Below are positions 27,901-40,153 of a stretch of 64,000 nucleotides of DNA, in pieces. The stretch spans positions 1,054,001-1,118,000 of the forward strand of contig JAAROD010000044.1 in the NCBI GenBank assembly GCA_012274445.1, written 5' to 3'. The stretch comes from Sclerotiophoma versabilis. Taxonomy: Eukaryota > Ascomycota > Dothideomycetes > Pleosporales > Didymellaceae. A program made the position numbers and the translations under genes. Position 1 is the first letter of the stretch. Every line of letters begins with the position of its first letter. The notes beneath the pieces are model-generated. The model was not told where the DNA came from and made no database searches. It saw only the letters and a program-made list of their open reading frames with translations.

Positions 27901-28683
27901 GTAGTTTAGTTAGTAGTAGACTGTATTTAGTAAATATATTAAATATTATAATATATAATTACTAGTTTACCTAAGACTCTAAGTATAGGTTAAATCTATT
28001 TCTTAACTAGGTTAAAGTTCTTAAACTAAGAGTTAATTATAGTTAAGTCTCTATTAGTATAGTAGTATTAGAGAAAGAGTTTAATCTAGGTAAAAGCCTT
28101 ATCTTATATATAACTAGTAATAAGAGTAACTTATTTTTCTTTAGAATTTCTTCTTTTTAAAATATAAAAAAGAGGTCCTATTATATAAGCTAGTTCTCTA
28201 GCTTATATTATTTACTATAGTAAAGGTTAGATTTAGTAATACTAATTCTAGAGTATATAGCTAGTACTTATTCTATCTTAATATTATTATTAAAGTGTTA
28301 AGTATAAGAGCTACTAGAGGTAGTATAGGTTTCTAAAGTAGTACTTATCTTTATAGGTGTTTAAAGTATTAAAGTTATACTTTTAAGTAAAGCTTATAAG
28401 TACTATTTATATTAGTTCTTAGAAATAAGTACTAGTATAAAAAGGTCTATATAAGAGTTAGAGTTATTATCTAGTAAAATACTATAATAATAAAGAATAA
28501 TAATAAGTAGTATAGAGTAGACTATCTAGCTTAAGAGTTAATAGTTAAGATTCTAAAGACAAACTTAATTAACTAAGTTAAATATAATACTATAAGAGTA
28601 GTATTTCTATATACTATATTCTTACTAAGAGATAATACTTATAAATAAGTAACTAGAGTTAGTCTAATAAAATATATAGTACT
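27900..28683. other. Degraded repeat DNA
   Basis: TpA-rich sequence without a frame, probably the 5' gag part of minus-strand element G3. No LTR was recognised. Confidence 0.35.
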
Positions 28684-28754
28684 ACTTATTAATAAGTAAT
28701 AATATATAATACTTATTAATAAGTAAGTTATATATATTATACTTATTAATAAGT
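28684..28754. repeat. Three spaced copies of the palindrome ACTTATTAATAAGT
   Basis: The 14-base perfect palindrome ACTTATTAATAAGT occurs at 28,684-28,697, 28,711-28,724 and 28,741-28,754. Start-to-start spacings are 27 and 30 bases, separated by A/T-only or nearly A/T-only linkers (aataatatataat, aagttatatatattat). It could be a decayed subterminal repeat of a transposon, or a local tandem duplication. Confidence 0.8.
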
Positions 28755-29535
28755 ATATTATATAACTATATAAAGAGAGATCTTCTCTAACTCTGCCTCT
28801 AGCTTATAGGTAAGAGCTCTAGTTAGCTACTTAATTACTATACTACTTTATCTATATAGAATAATAATAAAGATCTACTAATACTATTTTATTAATTTAA
28901 TCTTAGATACTACTAAGCTTTATAGCTAATCTTATCTACTTTAAGATTATAATCTTATATTTTTAGAATTCTTTAGAGTAATCTTTAATTACTAGTTTAT
29001 ATACCTCTATTCTAGAAATATATTATTTATAAGTAGTAGTAATACTTAGCTTATCTTTATTTCTAATCTCTAAGAGGTTTCTAGAAACTAGTTTTAGAAA
29101 AAGAGATAGATACTTAGGCTTTTATTTATTAATTACTATAACTATTTTACTATCTAGATTAATCTAGTTCTATACTATCTTATCTCTTATATAGAGCTTA
29201 AGCTAAGTAAACTAGTAGAGCTAATCTAATTAGCTTTTAAGTAGAACCTAGCTAGTTAAGAGTTAAAGATTAGATTCTATTATTTAACTATTAAGAAGAG
29301 TTATATTTAAAAGTATATAATTAATCTTATCTACCTTTCTAGCTATATAGAGTATATAGAGAAAATCTACTATATAGTCTTTATAATACTAGGCTTATAA
29401 CTATTAGAGCTAAGATACCTAGATAAGATTAATTAGTTTATAAAAGAGTTAATTAAGTTTCTTATTCTTATTTCTATAGTAAAGAGGCACAACTATATAT
29501 ATGTCTACCTCTAGGCTAGTCCTAGATTAAATTAG
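28755..29535. other. Terminal part of the AT-rich block
   Basis: No gene or recognisable element domain is visible. The stretch ends in an abrupt switch to balanced sequence around 29,535 (from 'ctagattaaattaggg' into 'ccgatccaatctgcccgatccg'). Confidence 0.5.
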
Positions 29536-29761
29536 GGCCGATTAATGATTCTTTTCTACCGATCCAATCTGCCCGATCCGCTTATGCTACTGTTCTGCTC
29601 ACGTGATTATCGACCTTCACTGCGACAATTGGTTTTCCATTTCTTTCTTATTTTGCTACAACATGAATAGCCAAATTTCCAGCAGCCTGAGCGCGCGCAT
29701 GTCATGCGCTCCCATTCCCACCTGATGTCTGAGGATCATAGAACGCATCACTCTGCTTCCC

Positions 29762-32700
29762 TTAGTTATCGAGGTCATACAATAAACACCCTCCCGTTCT
29801 GAAGTTATAGATAAACGCTTTCCCATCACCCACAGCACTACCCTTTCCAGCTTCTTCCCCCCTGACCTCCCTCCATTTCGCCCTGTATCCCAGGAGCAGA
29901 TCATGCAACTCCTGCAGATACTTTCGTTCCACGATCGGCAGCTTTTGTATTGCCTGGCGCCAAGTGTCCGGATCGCTTAGCCTTGTCTCTCGTATGGAAT
30001 TCATGACCTCGTCTTTGGTTTCGATAGCTGCAATAGGGGCATCTTGGAAGGAGTCAAGAAGTTTGTGTGAGTGGGATTGTGCAGCTTCGACGATGGACCA
30101 TTTGTTGCTCTTTTTGGACCGGTGGTGGGAGATGAGGACGTCGACGTTTGCGCGAGTTGATGGTTGATTTGAAGGTCCTGGAGTGGGTGTGGCTTTGGTC
30201 AAGCGTTGGGCGGCACTCCCTTCACGGGCTTCGCGGTCGCGCAATTCATTGCGAAGGTAGTTCAGTAGATCAGCGGAGCGCAAGTCAGTATCCTCTTTCT
30301 TAGCGATCGACTTTACTTTGAGGTCAGGTTTGTCAGGAGCAACACCGTGTTTAATGATAATGACCCAGCTGTGACGATCGTTGCGGTAATGACGGAGGAC
30401 GTCCTCAATGTTGTGTGCGTCTACGGAGAGTTCGGCAGTGTAGCCATGTGCAATAAGCTCAGATACCATCTTCACGCCGGAGGAACGGAGAACAGTGGGA
30501 TCGAAGCTAGCAACAAGACAGTCGCAGCGGCGAGGCATCCATGAAACTGCGGGCGTATCTTCTTCTATGTGTTTTTTGAGAAAGGGGGACTTCTCTGGCT
30601 TCTTTAGATAGCGTGTCATCGAGCTCACTAGCCTGTCCCAGCCTATGTTGACGCCGACAGCATGATAGCCCGTGCCAGCCCGATTGTAGCCAGGTCCTTT
30701 AGGTCGATACTCTTCGATGAGTCTGTCGTAACGACCCCCTGCAGCGAGAACCAAACGCTGTTTGGAGTCGAAAAGACATTGGAAGAGTATTCCGCCCGAG
30801 TAGAACTTCTCGTTGAAGCTGCTGAGCGCGCTAAGATAAACTTTTCGTTTCACATTCCACAGTTTCGTATAATTGACAACAGAACTGAGATGAGCAAAGA
30901 TAGCATGTGTCCGGTCAAAGTATTTGGTGCCTTCAAAGATGCGTCGCAGCTTCGAAAAAGCTTTTTCGGGTGCATCTCTCCAATCGAAACGAGCGAGATC
31001 GTCCAGCGACGTAGATGAGATGCCAATGTCTGAAGAACGTAGGTCGTTGCGTATTGACTGCCAGTTGTTCTTGCCAATGTTCAACTTGCTAAGTACCGCT
31101 TTCACGGCGGGCCGCTGAGGCACGCTGATCCTGCAAAAGTCCATAACGATCTCCAGCAAGTTAGAGTGATTGATATGAAAGCACATCTGCGTTGACCGCA
31201 GCGAAGGGAACTCGTCGACGATTTCATCGACCACCTTCAGAACCTGGGCCTCTTTCAGAGCTAGGTCAAGTGTATCATACGAGAGGATGTCGAAGTCGGC
31301 CTCGCCACTGCTCATTGGTGCGCCACCGGTGTAAGTGTCTCGATATACCTGACCGATAGTGAAAGTCTTCTCCAAGAATGGAGCACCTCTACCAATGCTA
31401 CGAGCATGAGGCAGTGTGAAATCGTAAGGTAATTGTACCAGGGTTCCAGAGGGGTCGAAAAGCTTGACGACGCTGTTGTTGTCTGCATAATGAGCTGACC
31501 ATGGTAGGAGGAGTTGACGTTGGACTTCTGCGGCACCATGACTCCTGAACACCATCGCTAACCGGTCCTTGACTAGGTTCTGGAGAAGCACATCATTCGC
31601 TTTGATGCTTTGCGCTGTAGTACCCATGTCCCAAGTGTAATCTTTCGCTTGTGTGTCCGGCTTCTGTGAAAATAAAGCAGTCATCATTTTCGCATAGTGT
31701 GGCGAGTTGCGGTCCGAGAGAGCCTTGAGGGCCTCCTTGACAGCTTCGTCCTCAATCTGCACGGGAACTTTGCCGGTCCTTAGCAGTTCGGCACAACTAG
31801 GGCGCTCAGATGGCCGATGGCTGATCAAAGAAGTGATGATGCTGCCTTGCAACGACTTTTGGGGAGTGTCGAACTCAGCAGGGAGAGCATGTTTGCGCTC
31901 TCGCAAAATACGAATCTGCATGTCGCGTTCCATGGCTGTACTCAGCGGATAGCACATCTCGAAAAAGATTATACCCATCGAATACATGTCAACTTTGTCA
32001 TTGTAGTTGCCTACAACTGTAGAGCTTAGCTCTGGAGCCACATAAAGTGCAGTGCCAACGCTGCGCGTCATGTCACCACTCGCATCTTGATTCCCGTTCG
32101 ACATTTTGCTGTCAGGTTTTTGGTACTGACCACTCGTAGCCAGTCCAAAATCACCGATTTTGGGCACCTTGGCCATGTCGATGAAGATGTTGTCTGGCTT
32201 GAGATCGCGATGGATAATACCATGGCCATGGATGTGGGCAAGTCCTTCCAAGATTTGTCGAAAAAGTCTCCAGTATTCTTCTGGATCGTCGTAAAGGCCC
32301 CTACGAATGAGATCGCGAAGGGTTTGCTTCTCACAGAATTCCATCTGGATGTATAAGATAGACCTGGTTGGTCTTGTAGCGAATGTGCCAGATGCAGTCC
32401 GTCTCCTGGCTGAGGGCGAACGGGGTCCGGCACTTGCAGTGCCTGTGTCGTCTTCTGCACTAGTGTTAACTGACGATAGGTATTGAAGTCAGAAATACGT
32501 ACCAGAATCTGATCCAAAGATAACTGCTCCATCGTCATCTTCGTCAGAGTCAACCTCAGAGCCAAACTCGATCTTGTACCCATTCGAGCTGATAAAGTCT
32601 AAACCTGTACTTCGACTGTAGGTGACGCTGTGGGTTCCGCCAGGAGAACAATTGAAGTCGGACTCAGAAGCGTCCGAGTCTAAAGCAGAATCGTTATCGA

Positions 32701-34681
32701 ACAGCTCTGAACTAGCACCAACGTCTTCTTCTGGCCAAGCTGTGTAGTAACGGACGACGCAGGGGTGGTTTAGTCGTGACAATAGCATGACCTCCGACAA
32801 AACCTCGGTCAACGCAGATGCAGACTTCTGCTTGATCTTTTTGATGGCGTAGATGCGGCCGTCAACTTTGTTGCGTGCTTTGACGACTTCACCATACCCG
32901 CCCTTGCCCAAGCGTCCTTGTTCGACCCAGTCTTCTGAATAACGGGAGTAGGATGGCCCAACACCAGCGGAGGATTCACGACGGAGTCGATAATGACCTA
33001 AGGACGAAGATGAATGCCGAGAGCGCATTGGTGTCAGAGGTCGTTCGTATACTGGTACGTCGTTCCTTAGAAATTCGCACGGTATAAGGTCGAATGCCGA
33101 AGGTCGTTTTCGTGGATCGGGCTTGAAGAACTTCCGCATCATTTCTTGAAGAGGCTCGGAGAAGTTCAGTGCATCTGACAAATCTTTGGGTGAGTTGTAC
33201 TTTTGGGGTACGTCCAGGCCAAACAGCATCTGGAGAAATACTACACCCAGATCCCATACATCAGTCTTCCGTGTCCTTTTCGAGTCTTGGCCAAGCTCAG
33301 CAGGTACCCAAAAGGCAGACCAAGAGGACGTAAAGTCATGCTCGCCTCGGTACAAGTCTTTTAAATTATGTAGGCTCTCCTGGAAGGCTACGTCTGCCAG
33401 TTTGACACAGACGTTTCCGTCAGACGACTTGGTGAGTAGGATGTTGTGCGGGAATACTCGCTTGTGTACAATGCCGTTGCGGTGGAGGTAGTCAAGCGCT
33501 TCCAAGAGCTCGATCGTCCAGGATCGCACTTTTGAGACTGCAATTTGCCCATCGTCTTCGATTTTCTCGCCCACGGACCCTTTATTGGCATGCTCCATGA
33601 GTATGTTAATCTCCCAACCAGATTCAGGAAGGTGCTCAATTTTGAAGTCGAAGACCCTCATGACAGCGGACTGCCGCAAACGCTTGAGTTCTTCCATCTC
33701 TGCTTCGAATTCCATGATAGCTCTTTTCAAGTGAGGCATAGCGGCAGCATCTTTGTCGCCAATCCGAACACGCTTGAGGACTAATGTGATGTTTGCTGTA
33801 ATACCGATCGGTTTGACCAGAAGCTCCTCAGTCACTGGACCTTTGCGGAAGGGTAGCATGCCTTCAACAGCGCTGCATTCGACAATGGTATCCTCCAAGG
33901 GAAGTGATATGACCCTATCAAACGATACATAGTTGGCACTATTGGCGGTCTGGAAATACGACGTTGGTGTGATGACCGACGTCCTGTTGGTCTTACGCTT
34001 CGCCATAAGACCCTTCCGTCTCATTTCATCGCTAACCATCTGCTGTAGCATACGCTCCTCTTCGGCCCTCGCCTCGTCTCGCTTCTTCTGGAGGTCCTGC
34101 TCTTGCTGTTTGGCAAGCTCGACAGCCGCGGCCTCTTGCACAGCACGTTCTGCACCCAGATTCTCGAAAGCACCGTCAGTCTCTCGGACAGTGACCTCAT
34201 CCTCAAGTGCATCCTGGATCTCAGTCGCAATCTCATGAAGCATAACTTCTCCAATCAATTCATCAGGTTTGGTCTTCAGGATGTGCTGGAGGCGTTCTTG
34301 TGTGCGTTTTCGAAGCTTTTCTGTCCCTTCCAAACGGAGTGTTGGGATAGACTTTGGATAGGTTGCTGTGAGCTTTGCACACAATATGACTGATATGGCG
34401 TCGGTGGAGAACGACTTTAGCTTCAGTCGAATCTCACGATCTGTAGATTTGCCCCATGCTTTCTTGGGTTCTGACTCGTGGTAGTCTTCCATGAAAATGG
34501 CCTTCAGTACTTCTCGTTCATCTTCCTGTGCTGCTTCATAGGTCTCTGAGGGTTGTGAGACCAGCGAAGGGCGCATGGGTAACGTCTCTCGAGTCGGACT
34601 TGTCGGATCGGCGCCATTGATTCCATTTGTGGGGAATACGTTTTGCTGCTGTCTATTTCGCGGTGTCTTGTGCGGTGCCAT
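29762..34681 (-). CDS. GCN2: GCN2/CPC-3 eIF2alpha kinase
   Basis: This is the general amino-acid control kinase, which binds uncharged tRNA and phosphorylates eIF2alpha on ribosomes. Two exons, 34,681-32,503 and 32,454-29,762, are joined over a 48-bp GTACGT..TGCAG intron with matching phase, giving 1,623 residues (yeast Gcn2 is about 1,660). The domain order is complete. An RWD domain for Gcn1 binding covers about 50-165. A charged coiled linker follows at about 165-225, and a pseudokinase at about 270-530. The kinase starts at about 584, with Gly loop GKGGYG and AIKK lysine. An acidic Asp/Ser-rich insert follows the 'RYYTAW' strand. HRDLKPDN lies at about 808-815, DFGLAT at 828 and TRSVGT in the activation loop. 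A HisRS-like region with GGRYDRL covers about 1,010-1,400, followed by a C-terminal dimerisation/ribosome-binding part. The intron falls inside the kinase insert. The stop codon is only about 230 bases from the AT-rich block, yet the gene is intact. Confidence 0.95.
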
Positions 34682-35196
34682 GTTGGGCTGTCTCGTAGCT
34701 GATTGAAAGTGCCGTCATAAAGAGGGGACGGAGAGAGGAGCAGCCGAAGCCGCTGCCCTTTACACTGCAGACATGTCGAATTTATGTATTGTTGTTGCGT
34801 GAAAATCGAGGTTATGACGAAGTGAAGACTTCGCAGCCAGCACACGTCGAAGTAGCGGTGGGGTCGCCAACAACTGCAGTCGCCCCCCACCAAGATTTGC
34901 GCTAGGCGGCTAGTGCCCGGACGCGCCTTCCTGCACCCATTGGGAGCTCAGCTTTGCAAGCACAACCAGCAGCCAACGTCGTGCCTCTTCCACGTATAGC
35001 CCAGCAAGACGATTATCGGTCGCGCTCTTTGATGGAAGCGCTTGCATTCCTCCTCGATCTTGTAGTTGGTGCGGACTGGTATTCACTCGAGCTCGCAGCG
35101 CTCTCTATTGGCGAGTAAACAAACGAACAAACAAGCCTGCGACAACCGTACACGCGCGCTTCACCGTTACCAGGTTGTCGCGACGAAACCAACACC
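34682..35196. promoter_or_regulatory. Divergent promoter region GCN2 / cut12
   Basis: This 515-base gap separates the two divergent start codons and must hold both promoters and 5' UTRs. Short spurious frames occur on both strands. I see no defined operator. Confidence 0.5.
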
Positions 35197-37138
35197 ATGT
35201 TTTCTTGGATTACGGGACCACGCATTACAAACGTGATCGAAGATATCCAAGCAGGGATGCAGGATGCAAGTTCCACACACTGTACACGCTTCTAACAATC
35301 ACATAGAGCCTGCTTACGAATCTACCTTCATCGACCCTCCCGAGACGCCGGCTCACCAGTTCGCCGTCAAGGCATTCAAGCACGCAATCTTCGGTACGCC
35401 TGCGCCTGGAGATCTCAACAATGCGACCAGGAAGTTTGAGACCAAGGCCAAGATGGCTGCTGTGCATGCAAATTTTACAGAAATACCTGCACCGAAAGAC
35501 GACGAACTCTCGCAGTCGCCCGCGAAGCGAGTCGGCGGCATTCTTATGACACCAGGGACTGCGAGCAAAGGAAGGAAGACTGTATCTTTTGGATCACAAA
35601 TAGAGGACAACGAAGGAAAAACGAACGGTATCAGTAGAAGTGGCATACCGAGTGACTGCCCGGGGAAGTTCCCCAGCCCCTGGACGCCTGGTACTGAGCT
35701 GAAGCTGGATCCTCCGAGCGATAAGCGACCACGTACTAAACTCACTGAAGCCTTGCTCGACGCGCGCATGGCCACACAACCGAAGGCTGGCCAGAAGCCG
35801 AAGGCCAGAGACGACAGTGACATCACGATGGATCTTGGCGCACCATGTTCGGAGTCTGGCAAATACTGGAAGCAGCAATACGAGAGTTACGCAGAGCGAA
35901 GCGAAAAGGAGATGAAAAAGGTCGTTGCGAAGCAGCAGCTGGCTAAGAAGTTCGCAATGAAGAAAGATGGCGAGGTCACAGAGCTGGCTACGAAGCTTGA
36001 GCAAGAACGTAAGCGGTTTAGGTCTCGGGAGCGAGAGCTTGAGCAACAAAACAAGGACTACCAAGAACGACTGCGCCAAGCTATGGCCGAGAACACTTCA
36101 ACTAGTATGGAGAACGCAGCCTTGAAATTACGAATCACCACTTTGGAGAAGACCACATCGACTGCAACGACGGCAAGCGCACAATCAAAGCACAAATTTT
36201 CTATCTACGAAGACACAGGTAAGGAGGGGATGCGCCTTCAGAAGCAGGCAGAAGCCGTGGCGGAGGCTTCATTTTCGCCTTTGCTGAGCATGGCATCGTC
36301 CAGCAAAGAGAATGACTCTCCGCCCAAATCAAGACGAACCCGCTGTCAGACCGTGCCAGACATCGCTAGTCATCCCAGTGCCCTGTCTAGATTGGGTATG
36401 GCTAAAGACGAAGCCTCGATCATATTAGCGAAGTCTTCCACTGCACTTCTCGAGTCTACGAAACCATCATTTGAGCCTCCTCAGTCAACACGGCCTTCAA
36501 GGTCTCCACTTAGCATTCGTAGGGCCAGCCCAGCTGAAGAAAATGTTGGTCCACCGTCACTAGTCCCTGTACTTCCATCCAGTCCACTGCCCATGCCCTC
36601 GCCAGATCTGCCGGATCCTTGGATGAACATGGACGAGAGCTCGATAGCGCAGCTTGACAAGAGGGCGATGCCGACCGCAGCCTCGCCGTACGTCAACCCA
36701 TTGTGGAATCCTCCAGCCAGGAAACATCGGGTATCAAAGTTAGTGTCTCAGACCGCAAAGTCAGAATCTCAGGCCATCCGCCGGCAGATAGAGAAGGCAG
36801 ACGCAAATATCGCGAGTCAAAGTGCCTTGACGAGTCAAAGTCATGTTGCAAAGAAGTCGGCCCTTGAATTGGAGGCGCGACTTGCTGCTTTGTCTTCAAA
36901 ACCAAGTAAGATACAGGACAGGGCCAATGCGAAGATCGAACCGGCCAAACACTCACCCACTGACCCGAAATTTGATCTCTCGAAGATCACGTCCCATCAC
37001 GCAGAAGGATCAACTAAGATCAAGCACGACAGGGCTGAGATATTGCCTGTTGATCGGAAAGCAGAAGCAAGGAGGCGTCTCGAGGAGAGGAAGAAGCTGA
37101 GGAAGATTGGTCCTGTATACGATCACGGCTGCCGCTAG
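35197..37138 (+). CDS. cut12: Spindle-pole-body protein, Cut12 family
   Basis: Cut12-type proteins anchor at the fungal spindle pole body and help activate Polo/CDK control at mitotic entry (family knowledge from S. pombe). I place the start at 35,197 (MFSWITGPRI..). A 37-bp intron (35,270-35,306) with branch TTCTAAC is removed, and phase 1 matches on both sides, giving 634 residues. Conserved family features are the N-terminal 'PPETPAHQFAVKAFKHAIFGTP' region (about 35-55, ending in a short FGTP motif), an RVxF-like PP1-docking candidate KTVSF at 115-119, a long central coiled coil at about 210-305, and disordered Ser/Pro-rich sequence after it. A basic RRRLEERKKLRK helix lies at the C-terminus. 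Opening the frame at the ATG at 35,264 instead would lose the N-terminal motif. Confidence 0.85.
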
Positions 37139-37415
37139 TTATCAGATTTTTGGCTTTAGTGTTCGGTGTTAGTTCACTGTTAGTGACTGAATACTGTGTT
37201 GTTGTTCTCGAGCATTGATATAGGAGTACCGGATGATACCACACTATTGGATTCAGCGATCAATTCAGTACTGCTTTCTCTATGCTCCTTCGCTTCTCTT
37301 ATGCGCTATGCCTATGGGTATCATTTCCCCCGCCTCTTCCTCCAGCACTATCGTACAAGACGTACATGCAAGTTTAAACGCCAGTAAATGCAACTAGAGA
37401 GATGGCATCCAGCAT
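37139..37415. other. Convergent intergenic gap
   Basis: 277 bases lie between the stops of cut12 (+) and the peptidyl-tRNA hydrolase (-). They should contain both 3' UTRs. No other element is seen. Confidence 0.5.
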
Positions 37416-38384
37416 CTACTTCTCAGCAACCGCTCTCAACGCATCGACAACCCCCGGCGCTGCCCTCTCCAACCCGCCCCTTTCTTCTGGCCTCATCTTC
37501 CCCAAAACATATCTCGACACAACGTTCGGATCCCGGCTCTCAGGCCTGCCAATTCCCACGCCAACACGCCACCACTTCACGCCGCTCAGCTGTTGCTGAC
37601 AGCTCTTCAACCCATTGTGTCCTCTCGCACTCGCCCCGCTCTCTCTGATCGACACTTTACCCAGCGCAGACTCCAGCTCATCATGCACGACCACCAGTCG
37701 CCCTTCTTGCGTCGGGCTGGTCCGCCGCCTCAGCTCCGCAAGCCAAGCTGTGTAAGCCTTCTTCACCCCGACGCCGCTCACATTCATCAGCGACAAGGAC
37801 TGCCAGAAGGTCCAGTCGTCTTCTGGAGGCCCGCCCTGAGTTTTCGTGTACCCCTTCAACAGACTCAGGCTGAATGTTGTGTTGTCCGGCCGCGATACGA
37901 GGCCCGAGAGGCCCTTGGTGAACGGCTGGTACGATTTGCGGCTGGCAATGTAGGAGGTGACGATGTGGCCGGCGGAGTGCAGCGTGTTGGCGTACGTAGG
38001 GCCGGGATTGCCGATGCTACATATGAGCAGCGGTACTGGGTTCCCGGGCGGCATAATGGCGGGGATGGGTTGTGGTATTGACGCGGAAATGTCGTTTTCT
38101 GTGTCGATTTTGGCGATTGTTTGGCAACGTTTGTGCGCCTTGGACGAATTCTTGGGCGGCTTGGGGGCAGAAACTTCGGTCTCGGAAGATGTTTCTGGCG
38201 GTGTTGGTAAGGAGTGTTGCGCTTTCTTCTGCTTGCGCGCCTCACGCTTGTTCAGGCCTGCGCGGCGGTTGATCGCCTCGTTGCTGAGGTATTCTGTCGC
38301 AGGGATGTTTTCGGGCTGATCGGCTACGGCAGGGCTTAGGGCTGTAGGGCTGGCCACGTGCGCACGTGCTGGCGCGTTGGACAT
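37416..38384 (-). CDS. Peptidyl-tRNA hydrolase, Pth1 type
   Basis: It cleaves the ester bond of peptidyl-tRNA to recycle tRNA, usually in mitochondria for the eukaryotic Pth1 type. The C-terminal two thirds carries the family signatures: SIGNPGPTYANTLHSAGH at the start of the domain, VVHDELE with the active-site Asp, and GHNGLKS downstream. The frame runs open upstream to 38,615. I give the ATG at 38,384 (MSNAPARAHV..), which yields 322 residues with a basic, Lys/Arg-rich linker before the domain. In-frame ATGs at 38,465 and 38,447 (MWTLATSTSP..) would add a Ser/Thr-rich, Arg/Lys-containing segment that could be a mitochondrial presequence, so the true start is open. The gene is divergently paired with rad14. 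Confidence 0.85.
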   Translation of the reverse strand: MSNAPARAHVASPTALSPAVADQPENIPATEYLSNEAINRRAGLNKREARKQKKAQHSLPTPPETSSETEVSAPKPPKNSSKAHKRCQTIAKIDTENDISASIPQPIPAIMPPGNPVPLLICSIGNPGPTYANTLHSAGHIVTSYIASRKSYQPFTKGLSGLVSRPDNTTFSLSLLKGYTKTQGGPPEDDWTFWQSLSLMNVSGVGVKKAYTAWLAELRRRTSPTQEGRLVVVHDELESALGKVSIRESGASARGHNGLKSCQQQLSGVKWWRVGVGIGRPESRDPNVVSRYVLGKMRPEERGGLERAAPGVVDALRAVAEK

Positions 38385-38866
38385 GTCGGGACTTGGTCTT
38401 GAGGCTTTGACGTGAGCGGGAGACGTACTTGTTGCAAGCGTCCACATTTGTCTATGACGAACCATGCATTCTTCCAGTACGCTAGTCGGCTTCGTTAGGT
38501 ACGTTGTGAAGTACAGCCACACGAAAGAGTCATCAGGTGGATTGGTAAGGGCGGTGCAATCAGGGGCTGACAGCGGTCCGCCCTTTTGAGCCTGGAGCAT
38601 TATCGCGAACACCATTGCCCTTCTCTCCTGCGCTCTGAATCTGATTTTGCCACGCTCCGCGCATTGTGGGATGCGATTTGGAAAGTCGTGGAATGACGTA
38701 GCGGTGGATGCCTAGCGCGACCGTCCAGGAACAAGGGTCTCGATCGCGGCTTTAGCATTGTGACAGCCGCCACTGCGAGTGCCGAAGCCTTCTCAGCAAC
38801 TCTGCATGGAGCTTCGTTGGAGACGGTCATCCCATTATCTTGCTGTCGATTCACAGTCTTACTACC
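38385..38866. promoter_or_regulatory. Divergent promoter region pth / rad14
   Basis: 482 bases lie between the two chosen start codons. If the upstream pth starts are used, the gap shrinks by 60-80 bases. No clear motif can be assigned. Confidence 0.4.
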
Positions 38867-40153
38867 ATGGCTGACAGGCCAGCAACGCCACCGCGAGCCA
38901 CTCGCCCAACCGGCAAGCTGCCGCCGAATCTCCCAACCCCGGAACAGATCAGGCGAATGGTAAGATTCTAGGTGCTGATCGTGAGATTGTATATTCATAC
39001 ATACCAGGAAGAAGCGCGACTCCGAGCAAAGGCACACGCACAGCAAGCGCAAGCATCTCAACTCCCTCAAGCGCCTGTTGCTGGTACGAAACGCGCATAC
39101 TCCTCCATAACCGCGTCTGCCACACCCATGCAGTCCCGAAATGCCAATGCCAATTCCACTCAAACGTCTGGAGGCTTCATTCAGCCTCCCTCAAATTCGT
39201 ACATCCACCAAAGCAAGAGCAAGGACATCAAGCGCTCCGACTTCATCGACTATGACTTTAGTACCATGACCGACACAAAAGGCGGTTTCCTCAGCACCAT
39301 CGACGACCCCAACAATCGCGCCATGTGGACGGGCAAGAGCCGCGAAGAGCAGAAACCCGAGGGCATGACGCTCGCTGAATGGGAGCGCGACCAAGTCCGC
39401 AAGAAGCTGCGGGAAGCGCGCGCGGGGCCATACGAACCCGGCATCTCGATCCTGAACGCTGTTAACGGCAAAGATGAGGCTGAAGATGAAGAGGCCGCGC
39501 TGCTTGAAGCCGCCGAGAACGCCGCAATCGAGGCAGGTACGTACAAGGGCAAGTACGGCGACGGTAAGAAAGACGTCCCAGGCAAATGTCGAGAGTGCAA
39601 CAGTCTGGAGATAGACTGGAAATGGGCCGATACATTTCACATCTCCGTGTGCTCGCGCTGTAAAGAACTGTATCCAGACAAATACTCGCTGCTCACCAAG
39701 ACTGAGGCGCGCGACGATTACCTCCTAACGAACCCCGAGCTCGCCGACGAGGATCTGCTGCCACACTTAGAACGTCCGAATCCGCATAAAACAAGCTTCC
39801 ACAACATGCAGCTGTTCTTGCGCTTACAAGTTGAAGCGTACGCTTTCAGCTCCAAGAAGTGGGGATCCGCCGCGGCGCTGGATGAAGAGTACGAGAAGCG
39901 CACGAAAGTAGCTAAGCAGAGGAAAGAAAAAAAGTTTAAAAACAAACTTGATGACTTGAAGCGCCGCACGCGCGTAGAAGCTTACAAAAGAGCGAGGCTA
40001 GGCGGCGGAGACGCAGAATTTGGACAGAGAATCAAAGGCCGCTATGATAAGCATGAGCATGAATGGGGGCGAGGAGTTCTCAATCCGCAGACGGGGATGA
40101 CAAGGAAGACGTGTACGGAATGCGGGATGGAGGTTGAGGAGCTGGAATTCTGA
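38867..40153 (+). CDS. RAD14: XPA/Rad14 nucleotide excision repair protein
   Basis: This is the damage-verification and scaffold factor of nucleotide excision repair. Exon 1 is 38,867-38,959 (MADRPATPPR..), a 48-bp intron GTAAGA..ACCAG follows at 38,960-39,007, and exon 2 runs to 40,153. The total is 412 residues with phase 0 at the junction. The C4 zinc finger CRECNSLEIDWKWADTF..CSRC has cysteines at 225, 228, 246 and 249. After it comes the XPA DNA-binding region with 'LLTKTEARDDYLLT' and 'PHKTSFHNMQLFLRLQVEAYAFSSKKWG'. A second short CxxC (CTEC) with 'MEVEELEF' closes the protein, as in fungal Rad14. The upstream exon is required because the exon-2 frame otherwise begins with intron-encoded residues. 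Confidence 0.93.

Larger units (their letters stand above)
1..29535. other. AT-rich, RIP-degraded transposon block
   Basis: The stretch is dominated by TpA steps (strings of 'ta', 'tag', 'tata') with very few CpG sites, and it contains no long open reading frame. Conceptual translation still shows retrotransposon protein order, but interrupted by TAG/TAA codons. This is the signature expected of repeat-induced point mutation, which changes CpA to TpA on either strand of duplicated DNA in ascomycetes. The edge near 29,535 is abrupt: within about 50 bases the composition becomes that of normal coding DNA. Individual elements are listed separately. Confidence 0.9.

Noticed and set aside
1..29535. 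Possible centromere or large regulatory region
   Set aside because: Identifiable LTR retrotransposons with target duplications explain much of the stretch. Nothing specific to a centromere can be seen from sequence alone.
29964..34393. Many + strand frames of 60-118 codons across the GCN2 gene
   Set aside because: They are antisense shadows of a well-supported conserved gene.
35264..37138. 624-codon frame from the ATG at 35,264 as the Cut12 protein
   Set aside because: Its first residues are read from a short intron. The upstream ATG at 35,197 plus the 37-bp intron restores the conserved N-terminus in phase.
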